From Nitrospirota bacterium (GTDB lineage: Bacteria; Nitrospirota; Thermodesulfovibrionia; Thermodesulfovibrionales; Dissulfurispiraceae): a DNA stretch of 64,000 bases. Shown piece after piece: positions 57,545 to 64,000 of this stretch. The position numbers were made by a program, and so were the translations under genes. Each line of letters begins with the position of its first letter. The stretch's first letter is position 1. The notes beneath the pieces were generated by a model that worked only from the letters and a program-made list of their open reading frames with translations, was not told the DNA's origin and ran no database searches. Location of the stretch: NCBI GenBank assembly GCA_040752355.1, contig JBFMHE010000014.1, positions 1 to 64,000 on the forward strand, written 5' to 3'.

Positions 57545-58714
57545 ATGAAGGCATTATGCTGGTACGGGAAGAACGACGTGCGGGTAAAGGACGTGCCCGC
57601 ACCCTCTGTCATAAATCCGCACGACGCGATCGTGCGCGTAACGCTCTCCGCGATATGCGGGTCCGATCTGCACCTCTACGACGGGTATGTCCCGACCCTG
57701 AGGGAGGGCGACATCCTCGGCCATGAGTTCATGGGGGTGGTGGTCGATGCCGGCAGCGCGGTCGAGACCGTGAGGCCCGGAGACCGGGTGGTCGCCTCGT
57801 TCACGATCTCCTGCGGCCACTGCTTCTTCTGCGCCAACGATATGTGGTCGCTCTGCGACAACTCCAACCCGAACGCCGCGATGATGGAGAAGGTGTACGG
57901 CTACGCGACCGCAGGGTTTTACGGATATGCGCATATGTTCGGCGGCTACGCGGGAGGCCAGGCGGAGTATGTGCGCGTGCCGTTTGCCGATACGGGGCTG
58001 CTGAAGCTCTCCGACGGCGTGCCGGACGAACAGGCCCTCTTCCTTTCGGATGTCTTTCCCACGGGCTATATGGCTGCGGAGAACTGCGGCATCAGGCCGG
58101 GAGACACGGTTGCGGTGTGGGGCTGCGGCCCGGTGGGCCAGTTCGCGATCAAGAGCGCCTACCTGCTCGGCGCCGAGCGGGTCATCGCCATCGACCGGTT
58201 TCCCGAGCGGCTCGGCATGGCGCATGAGGAGGGCAAGGCCGAGGTGATCGACTATACGCAGGTGGACCTCGACGAGACCCTTGCGGATATGACCGGCGGC
58301 CGGGGGCCCGACGCCTGCATCGACGCCGTGGGCATGGAAGCCCACGGGACCGGCATCGACGCATGGTACGACCGGGCGAAGCAGGCGGTGCGTCTCGAGA
58401 GCGACCGCCCCACGGCGCTCCGCCAGGCGATCAAAATCTGCAGAAAAGGGGGCACCGTCTCGGTCCCCGGGGTTTACGGCGGCTTCATCGATAAAATGCC
58501 GATGGGCGCCGTGTTCAACAAGGGACTGACCATCAAGACAGGGCAGACGCATGTCCAGAAGTACATGCGGCCGCTCCTCGAGCACATAGAGCAGGGGCGC
58601 ATCGACCCCTCGTTCATTATCACGCATCGCCTGCGCCTCGAGGACGCGCCGCGCGGCTACGATATCTTCAAACATAAAGAGGAGAACTGCATCAAGGTCG
58701 TTCTCAAGCCGTAA
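57545..58714 (+). CDS. Zinc-dependent alcohol dehydrogenase
   Basis: A 389-residue medium-chain dehydrogenase. Catalytic zinc ligands: Cys in ICGSDLH and GHEFMG; the structural zinc site is [15 protein letters not shown]; the NAD-binding motif is [12 protein letters not shown]. It is of the glutathione-independent formaldehyde dehydrogenase-like group; the true substrate is unknown. The start follows GGGGAGGA. It lies between the third and fourth CgeB-type transferases with 80-100-base gaps, looser than the rest of the operon, hinting the SRPBCC-ADH pair was inserted as a unit. Confidence 0.93.
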   Translation: MKALCWYGKNDVRVKDVPAPSVINPHDAIVRVTLSAICGSDLHLYDGYVPTLREGDILGHEFMGVVVDAGSAVETVRPGDRVVASFTISCGHCFFCANDMWSLCDNSNPNAAMMEKVYGYATAGFYGYAHMFGGYAGGQAEYVRVPFADTGLLKLSDGVPDEQALFLSDVFPTGYMAAENCGIRPGDTVAVWGCGPVGQFAIKSAYLLGAERVIAIDRFPERLGMAHEEGKAEVIDYTQVDLDETLADMTGGRGPDACIDAVGMEAHGTGIDAWYDRAKQAVRLESDRPTALRQAIKICRKGGTVSVPGVYGGFIDKMPMGAVFNKGLTIKTGQTHVQKYMRPLLEHIEQGRIDPSFIITHRLRLEDAPRGYDIFKHKEENCIKVVLKP

Positions 58715-58794
58715 GCCGGAGCTGCCCGCTCCGTCTGCCGCGGGAGGACGGTGCGGAACAGAGCAACCACCACGACGGATCTTCAGAGCTGGTT

Positions 58795-59913
58795 ATGAAA
58801 CTGGTCATCTTCGGACTCACGATAAGCTCTTCCTGGGGAAACGGGCATGCGACGCTCTGGCGCGGGCTCTGCCGCGCATTGGTGCGGCGGGGGCACCGGG
58901 TCGTCTTTTTCGAGCGGGACGTCCCCTACTATGCGCACCACCGCGACCTCATCGAGCTCTCCGGCGTGACGCTCTGCTTCTACCAGAGCTGGTCCGCGGT
59001 GCTGCCTGTTGCCCGGGAGCAGCTTGCCGATGCCGATGCCGGCATGGTGACCTCCTACTGTCCCGACGGGGTCGCCGCGTCGGAACTGGTAGGATGCTCG
59101 CCGGTGAGACTGCGTACGTTCTACGACATGGATACCCCGGTGACTCTGGAGCGCGTACGCGGGGGCCAGCCGGTCTCCTATATCGGCCCCCGCGGCCTCC
59201 GGGACTTCGACCTGGTGCTGAGCTACACCGGAGGGAAGGCGCTGGAGGAGCTCCGGACGCTCCTGGGCGCACCCCGTGTCGCGCCGCTTTACGGGAGCGT
59301 CGATCCCTCGACGCACTACCCCGTGCCGTCCGTCGACGCCTACCGGGCCGACCTCTCCTATCTGGGGACGTACGCCGACGACCGCCAGCGGATGCTCCAG
59401 GCGCTGCTGGTCGAGACCTCCCGGAGGCTCCCCCGGCGGCGCTTTCTCATCGGCGGCTCCCTCTACCCGGAATCGTTTCCGTGGGGGGAGAATATCTGCT
59501 ACATCCCTCACGTGCCGCCGCCGGAGCATCCCTCCTTCTTCTGCTCCTCGACCTTTACGCTGAATGTCACCCGCGGGGCGATGGCGGAGATGGGGTACTG
59601 TCCGTCGGGCCGTCTCTTCGAGGCAGCGGCCTGCGCAGCGCCGCTGATCAGCGACTGCTGGGAGGGCCTCGAGCAGTTCTTCTCGATCGGCGCCGAGATC
59701 GCCATTGCACGGACGACGGAGGAGGTGATGGCTGCGCTCGAGATGTCTCCTGACCGGATCGCCCGGATCGGCCGGGCTGCGCAGGAGCGCGTGCTGGCCG
59801 AGCACACGGCCGACCAGCGCGTCCGCGACCTCGAGCGGGCGCTGGACGCCGCAGGACATGCGCTTGCGGAGTTCGGCGCATACCGGTACTACCCTTCAAC
59901 CGCGGAGGATTAG
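58795..59913 (+). CDS. CgeB-type glycosyltransferase (fourth of four)
   Basis: A 372-residue paralogue of the protein at 55562: IFGLTISSSWGNGHATLWRG, then RTFYDMDTPVTLERV, YLGTYADDRQRMLQALLVET and SGRLFEAAACAAPLISDCWE. Conservation of the FYDxDTPVT block in both proteins marks a shared subfamily, presumably acting on related acceptors. Two bases separate it from the nucleotidyltransferase gene. Confidence 0.92.
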   Translation: MKLVIFGLTISSSWGNGHATLWRGLCRALVRRGHRVVFFERDVPYYAHHRDLIELSGVTLCFYQSWSAVLPVAREQLADADAGMVTSYCPDGVAASELVGCSPVRLRTFYDMDTPVTLERVRGGQPVSYIGPRGLRDFDLVLSYTGGKALEELRTLLGAPRVAPLYGSVDPSTHYPVPSVDAYRADLSYLGTYADDRQRMLQALLVETSRRLPRRRFLIGGSLYPESFPWGENICYIPHVPPPEHPSFFCSSTFTLNVTRGAMAEMGYCPSGRLFEAAACAAPLISDCWEGLEQFFSIGAEIAIARTTEEVMAALEMSPDRIARIGRAAQERVLAEHTADQRVRDLERALDAAGHALAEFGAYRYYPSTAED

Positions 59914-59915
59914 GT

Positions 59916-60641
59916 ATGTGGGGAATCATTCCCGCCGCAGGCGTCGGCAGCAGGATACAGCCGCTCGCCTTCTCGAAGGAGCTGCTCCCGGTGGGCAGCC
60001 GGCTCGACCAGGGAGTCGAACGGCCCCGCGCGGTCAGCGAGTATCTCGTCGACCGGATGATCGCGGGCGGTGCGACAAAGATATGCTTCATTATCGCTCC
60101 GGGCAAATCGGATATCCTGGAATACTACGAGGGCAATGTGAGCTCAGCACACGTCTGCTATACCGTACAGCCCCGTCCCGCCGGACTCTGCGACGCCATC
60201 TTCCGCGTTCTTCCGCTGATCCATCCCGACGAACAGGTGATCGTGGGACTGCCGGACACCATCTGGTTTCCCGAAGAGGGGTTCCGCCTTCTCGATGACG
60301 CGGCCCTCTCGTTCCTCCTGTTTCCGGTCGAGCACCCCGAGCTCTTCGATGCGGTCGTCACCGATGACAGGGGCGCCGTCCGCGAGATACAGGTGAAGCA
60401 GCCCCGGCCCGCCACCTCATGGATATGGGGAGGGTTCAAGCTCTCCGGGGCGGTCTTGCGCGGCCTCTTTGCGCTCTGGTCCGAGCGGGACCGCAGTGAC
60501 GAGTATATCGGCACGCTCGTCAACGCCTACCTGGCGCGCGGCGGTGAGGCCCGGGGCGTGAAGGGCGGGCAGTCCTATGTGGACGTGGGGACCCTCAACG
60601 GCTACCGTGAAGCGATCAAACTGCTCAGTGCGCGAACATGA
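59916..60641 (+). CDS. Sugar-1-phosphate nucleotidyltransferase (RmlA-like)
   Basis: A 241-residue NTP transferase: nucleotide loop IIPAAGVGSRIQPLAFSKEL with the activating Lys, VIVGLPDTIWFPEEG in place of the usual GDN/D metal motif, and a C-terminal YVDVGTLNGYREA. It should make an NDP-sugar for the surrounding transferases. At the second metal site the common Gly-Asp is replaced, so the preferred sugar may be unusual. Confidence 0.9.
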   Translation: MWGIIPAAGVGSRIQPLAFSKELLPVGSRLDQGVERPRAVSEYLVDRMIAGGATKICFIIAPGKSDILEYYEGNVSSAHVCYTVQPRPAGLCDAIFRVLPLIHPDEQVIVGLPDTIWFPEEGFRLLDDAALSFLLFPVEHPELFDAVVTDDRGAVREIQVKQPRPATSWIWGGFKLSGAVLRGLFALWSERDRSDEYIGTLVNAYLARGGEARGVKGGQSYVDVGTLNGYREAIKLLSART

Positions 60642-61447
60642 ACCTTTCTCAGGAGCAAAAGGAGATGCTCTCTATGACGTATCATTCCTCAGTTCCGTCT
60701 TCAGTCCCGCCGGACCGGCTCACCCCTGACGAGATCAGGAGGAGAGTGGCCGAGCTCGGTCCGTGGTTCCATAACCTCAAGCTGCGCGGCATCGAGACCG
60801 CTCCCGATCACTTCCTCGGCGACTACCCTGAAGTCAAATGGCGCCACTTCGCCCATGCCGTCCCTGCCGACCTGCAGGGGAAGTCGGTGCTCGACATCGG
60901 CTGCAACGCCGGGTTCTACGCCATCGAGATGAAGCGGCGCGGCGCCGGACAGGTGGTGGGCATCGATTCGGATGCGGATTATCTTGCACAGGCGCGCTTC
61001 GCCGCCGCTGTCCACGGGATGGAGATCGAGTTTCAACAGCTCTCGGTATACGAAGTGGCGCGGCTGGGCAGGAGCTTCGATATCGTCCTCTTCATGGGGG
61101 TGCTCTATCACCTCCGCCACCCGCTCTTCGCCCTCGACCTCCTCCACCGCCATGTGGTCAGGGACCTGCTCATCTTTCAATCCATGCTGCGGGGCAGCGA
61201 CGAGGTCGCTGCCATCGAAGACGACTACTCCTTCAGCGAGCGCTGCATATTCGAAGACCCTTCGTTTCCCCGGATGCATTTCATAGAGCGCAAGTACTCG
61301 GGGGATCCCACGAACTGGTGGCTCCCGAACCGCGCCTGCGTCGAGGCGATGCTCCGCAGCGCCTCGTTCGAGATCATCGACCACCCCGAAGAGGAGGTCT
61401 ACATCTGCCGGTCCTTGGAAAGAAAGGAGGGGGGCATCGATGATTGA
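60638..61447 (+). CDS. CmoB-like SAM-dependent methyltransferase (TIGR04290-like)
   Basis: A 269-residue methyltransferase: FHNLKLRGIETAPDHFLGDY as a pre-motif, SAM-binding SVLDIGCNAGFYAIEMKRRG, GIDSDADYL and VLFMGVLYHLRHPLFALDLL. The layout matches CmoB-type enzymes, but genome context points to a sugar or lipid substrate rather than tRNA. I recall TIGR04290 as the family linked to the rhizo-twelve cluster. It overlaps both neighbours (ATGA upstream, eight bases downstream). Confidence 0.9.
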   Translation: MNLSQEQKEMLSMTYHSSVPSSVPPDRLTPDEIRRRVAELGPWFHNLKLRGIETAPDHFLGDYPEVKWRHFAHAVPADLQGKSVLDIGCNAGFYAIEMKRRGAGQVVGIDSDADYLAQARFAAAVHGMEIEFQQLSVYEVARLGRSFDIVLFMGVLYHLRHPLFALDLLHRHVVRDLLIFQSMLRGSDEVAAIEDDYSFSERCIFEDPSFPRMHFIERKYSGDPTNWWLPNRACVEAMLRSASFEIIDHPEEEVYICRSLERKEGGIDD

Positions 61448-62327
61448 GGCCGTCATGCTCTGGAACGAGCCGAACAACCTGTCCCATTGGGACTTTCATA
61501 TCGACGCCGAGTGGAACCTGTATGCCGGGATGGTGAAGAGCGCCGCCGCCGCCGTCGCAGCCGAGAACCCGCGCCTCCTGCGCGTGCTGGGCGGCATCTC
61601 CCCCATCGATCCCAATTTCGTCGCCAACATGAAGAGCAAGGGCGTGCTCGACCACGTCGAGGTGGTCGCTGTCCACGGGTTCCCTCTCGACTGGAACCAC
61701 TGGACCATCCATGAATGGCCGGACAAGCTCGGAGAGATACAGGCGGTCACCGACCTGCCGGTCTGGGTGTCGGAGGCGGGGGTCTCGACCTTCGGCGCCG
61801 AGGAGGTGCAGGAGTTCGGGCTGAGGCGCACTGCCGAGCTGCTCCGGGGGCGGGCCGGGCGCATCCACTGGTACAGCCTGTACGACCTGCCGAGGGCGTG
61901 GCCCGCCACGACACGCCACCGCGAGGCCGAAGGGTCGTCGTACTACCGCCATTTTTACATGGGGCTGCTCCGTGAGGACGGCTCTCCCAAGCTCGCACTT
62001 CCCTCTTTTCCCGCGTACACGCCGGAGCTCGGCATCTGCCAGTGGTTTCATTTCGAGGACCACCGCCTCGACGACGCCGTGCGATGGCTCAAGAGACTGG
62101 GAGTGAGCTACCTGCGGACCGGCCTCAGCTGGGCGGACAGCCTCCGCCCGGATGCCGATGCATGGTTCGACCGGCAGATGAAGGCGCTCGAGGGATTCAG
62201 CGTGACGCTCACCTTCTGCTTTACGCCCGAGTCCCGCGGCATTACTCCCCACCACACCAGCCCGCCCCGCCGGCCCGAGGAGTTTGCGGAGTTCTGCGCG
62301 CGGATGGTGCGCCGCTATGCAGCATAG
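61440..62327 (+). CDS. Circularly permuted clan-A glycosidase-like protein
   Basis: A 295-residue protein whose two halves match the barrel at 48830 in reversed order. Residues 1-190 start directly at the fourth strand with acid/base Glu10 (AVMLWNEPN) and nucleophile Glu112 (VWVSEAGVSTF). Residues 195-295 (WLKRLGVSYLRTGLSWA, then TFCFTPESRG and EFAEFCARMVRRY) correspond to strands one to three. Both catalytic Glu are kept. I recall database entries called beta-xylosidase of similar layout. Eight-base overlap with the methyltransferase gene sets the start. Confidence 0.85.
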   Translation: MIEAVMLWNEPNNLSHWDFHIDAEWNLYAGMVKSAAAAVAAENPRLLRVLGGISPIDPNFVANMKSKGVLDHVEVVAVHGFPLDWNHWTIHEWPDKLGEIQAVTDLPVWVSEAGVSTFGAEEVQEFGLRRTAELLRGRAGRIHWYSLYDLPRAWPATTRHREAEGSSYYRHFYMGLLREDGSPKLALPSFPAYTPELGICQWFHFEDHRLDDAVRWLKRLGVSYLRTGLSWADSLRPDADAWFDRQMKALEGFSVTLTFCFTPESRGITPHHTSPPRRPEEFAEFCARMVRRYAA

Positions 62328-63408
62328 GGCCGTCCATGCGCCGCTGACCGTGCTCAATGTCGCCTATCCGCTGGCGCCGGTCGGTCCCGATGCCGTGGGC
62401 GGCGCAGAGCAGGTGCTCGGCATGATCGATGACTTCCTCGTGCGTTCGGGCCACCGGTCGGTCGTCATCGCCTGCGAGGGCTCGGCGGTGAGGGGCGCTC
62501 TTATCAGTACTCCCCGGGTCGAAGGACGCATCGACGAAGCGGCGCGCGCCTTTGTGAGGGAGCAGCATCGAAGGGCTATAAAGAAGGCGCTCTCCGCCGG
62601 GCACATCGATGTCGTGCATATGCACGGCATCGATTTCGAGCACTACCTCCCCCCCGAGGGAGCGCCGGCGCTGGTGACGCTCCACCTGCCGCTCGCCTGG
62701 TATCCGCCGAGCTCCCTGCGGCCCGCGCGGCCGCTGACGTATCTCCATACCGTCTCTGCGGCGCAGCATGCGACCCGCCCGCGCAGTCTGGACCTGCTGC
62801 CGCCGATCGACAACGGCGTGCCGGTCGAAGAGCTCTCTCTCACCGTGAGCAAGCGGAACTTCGTCCTTTCCCTGGGCAGGATCTGCCCCGAGAAAGGATT
62901 CCATCTCGCCCTCGATGCCGCGGGCCGGGCCGGTATCCCGCTGATCCTCGCCGGCGCGCTGTATCCGTATGAGGTGCATATGCGTTATTTCACCGAAGAG
63001 ATCCGGCCCCGCCTCGAGGGCCGGCAGCACCGCTTTCTCGGCCCCGTGGGATTCTTTCGCAAACGCCGCCTCCTCACTGCAGCGCGGTGCCTGCTCATAC
63101 CGAGCCTCGTGGCAGAGACGAGCTCGCTGGCAGCCATGGAGGCCCTCGCCTGCGGAACGCCGGTCATCGCCTTCCCTTCGGGAGCGCTCGCGGATATCGT
63201 CGAACAGGGCAAGACCGGCTTTATCGTGCGCGACGTGCGGGAGATGGCCGAGGCCATTGCAGCGGCGCCGGAAATAGACCCCGGGCTCTGCAGGAGCGAG
63301 GCGAGGAGGCGCTTTTCCCATACCGCCATGGTGCAGCGCTACCTGGAGCGGTATTGTGCCCTTGCTGCGAACAGGAAGCTCTCTTCAAAAGAATGTGAGG
63401 TATCATGA
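62317..63408 (+). CDS. GT4-family glycosyltransferase
   Basis: A 363-residue GT-B enzyme: VGGAEQVLGMIDDFLVRSGH, acceptor-side HMHGIDFEHYL, then LSLGRICPEKGFHLALDAAG and the signature AETSSLAAMEALACGTPVIA. ATG 62317 overlaps the upstream gene by 11 bases. Likely acts after the earlier transferases on the same glycan. Confidence 0.93.
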   Translation: MQHRAVHAPLTVLNVAYPLAPVGPDAVGGAEQVLGMIDDFLVRSGHRSVVIACEGSAVRGALISTPRVEGRIDEAARAFVREQHRRAIKKALSAGHIDVVHMHGIDFEHYLPPEGAPALVTLHLPLAWYPPSSLRPARPLTYLHTVSAAQHATRPRSLDLLPPIDNGVPVEELSLTVSKRNFVLSLGRICPEKGFHLALDAAGRAGIPLILAGALYPYEVHMRYFTEEIRPRLEGRQHRFLGPVGFFRKRRLLTAARCLLIPSLVAETSSLAAMEALACGTPVIAFPSGALADIVEQGKTGFIVRDVREMAEAIAAAPEIDPGLCRSEARRRFSHTAMVQRYLERYCALAANRKLSSKECEVS

Positions 63409-64000
63409 ATAGGGAATCATTGTCGCTGCATATCGAGGAAGTAACCACCGGGCGCGGGCTGGAGGCCCTCGTCCCCGAGTGGTCAGCGCTCTGGGCGCGC
63501 TCTCCTTCAGCAACTCCCTTCCAGACCCCTGAATGGCTCCTGCCCTGGTGGCGGCATATCGGCCGCGGTGAGCTCCTGGTCATAACGGTACGTTGCGAGG
63601 GGAGACTGGTCGGGCTGGCGCCCTTGTTCATCGATGACGGTCCGGGCTATGACGGTCCCGCGTGCTGCAACCGGCGGATAGCCCTTCTGGGGAGCGGCAT
63701 TACCGACTACCTCGACGTCCTCTTCGAGCCTGACGCAGCCCCTGCCGGGACCGCTGCGGTCTTTCGCTATCTGCTCCGCGAGCGTGCCCGGTGGGAGCTC
63801 TGCGATCTCCGGGAGATCCGGACGACCTCTCCGCTGCTCGGGTGCACGCTGTCTCATGGACTCTCTGCGAGGATACGCCCTCTCGAAGCCTGTCCGGTGC
63901 TGGAATTGCCCGAGAGTATCGAGGCCCTCAGGAGCGGGATTTCCGCTGCACAGAGGGTGCGGGTGGACCGCGCCCGGCGGGCGGTGGATTCTGCCGGAAG
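63405..64000 (+). CDS. CelD/FemAB-type GNAT acyltransferase, N-terminal part
   Basis: The frame starts at ATG 63405, overlapping the upstream stop as ATGA, and runs off the window after about 198 residues. The N-terminal pattern WSALWARSPSATPFQTPEWL, followed by PWWRHIG and LVGLAPLFI, is typical of CelD/BcsL-type acyltransferases found in polysaccharide operons, where they acylate sugars. The domain is cut off in its second half. Confidence 0.85.
   Translation, partial: MNRESLSLHIEEVTTGRGLEALVPEWSALWARSPSATPFQTPEWLLPWWRHIGRGELLVITVRCEGRLVGLAPLFIDDGPGYDGPACCNRRIALLGSGITDYLDVLFEPDAAPAGTAAVFRYLLRERARWELCDLREIRTTSPLLGCTLSHGLSARIRPLEACPVLELPESIEALRSGISAAQRVRVDRARRAVDSAG

Overview
The window is about 60 percent G+C, densely coded, and reads as chromosome of a Gram-negative, motile, free-living bacterium. 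A signal-peptide outer-membrane porin, Lgt, MltG and the MEP-pathway enzyme IspG fit that. The mix of CIRCE-controlled groESL, an amt-glnK-porin cluster, a SAM-domain-only NifB, bacterial EndoQ and sigma-54 control suggests Nitrospirota (Thermodesulfovibrionia-like) or a deltaproteobacterial-type lineage. This placement is inference; no rRNA or other marker was seen.

Layout. 1-401: end of phoU. 402-8186 (leftward): one chemotaxis operon, STAS - small Cys protein - cheY - cheA - cheW - mcp - cheR - cheB, with a candidate sigma-54-type promoter at its head and a sigma-54 response regulator just upstream. 9.7-10.6 kb: a small nuclease-fold-like protein and an SspB-like ClpXP adaptor. 10.7-17.8 kb: housekeeping (amidohydrolase, lgt, rhomboid, groES-groEL under CIRCE, mltG, ispG). 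17.9-18.8 kb: an A+T-richer patch with a REP-associated tyrosine transposase and a nucleotidyltransferase remnant. 18.8-28.4 kb: TrmN6-like methyltransferase, two peptide ABC permeases, glnE, and a second chemotaxis set (mcp-cheW-mcp).

28.5-38.3 kb is a nitrogen and nitrogen-fixation accessory region: glnA, glnB, a glutamine amidotransferase, a TorF-like porin, a free-standing NifA-type HTH, glnK, amt, modC, modB, modA, nifB and a CDGSH protein. Two well-formed -24/-12 promoters drive amt-glnK and nifB-modA, so ammonium uptake, molybdate uptake and FeMo-cofactor assembly look co-regulated. nifHDK is not in the window.

38.3-47.4 kb is a mixed accessory segment: EndoQ followed by the C-terminal stub of a UvrD-like helicase, a HEPN/MNT toxin-antitoxin pair, small enzymes, a PLD-EEP-VTT membrane-lipid triad and a sensorless histidine kinase.

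47.7 kb to the end is one long rightward operon with stop-start overlaps at most junctions: NAD-dependent epimerase, a glycosidase-epimerase fusion, a B12-radical SAM enzyme, six glycosyltransferases, an SRPBCC membrane protein with a zinc alcohol dehydrogenase, a sugar nucleotidyltransferase, a CmoB-like methyltransferase, a glycosidase-like protein whose barrel halves are in swapped order, and a CelD-type acyltransferase. It resembles the poorly characterised cluster I remember as the 'rhizo-twelve' system and is the best candidate for an undescribed pathway here, probably making or remodelling an exported or surface glycan or glycolipid.
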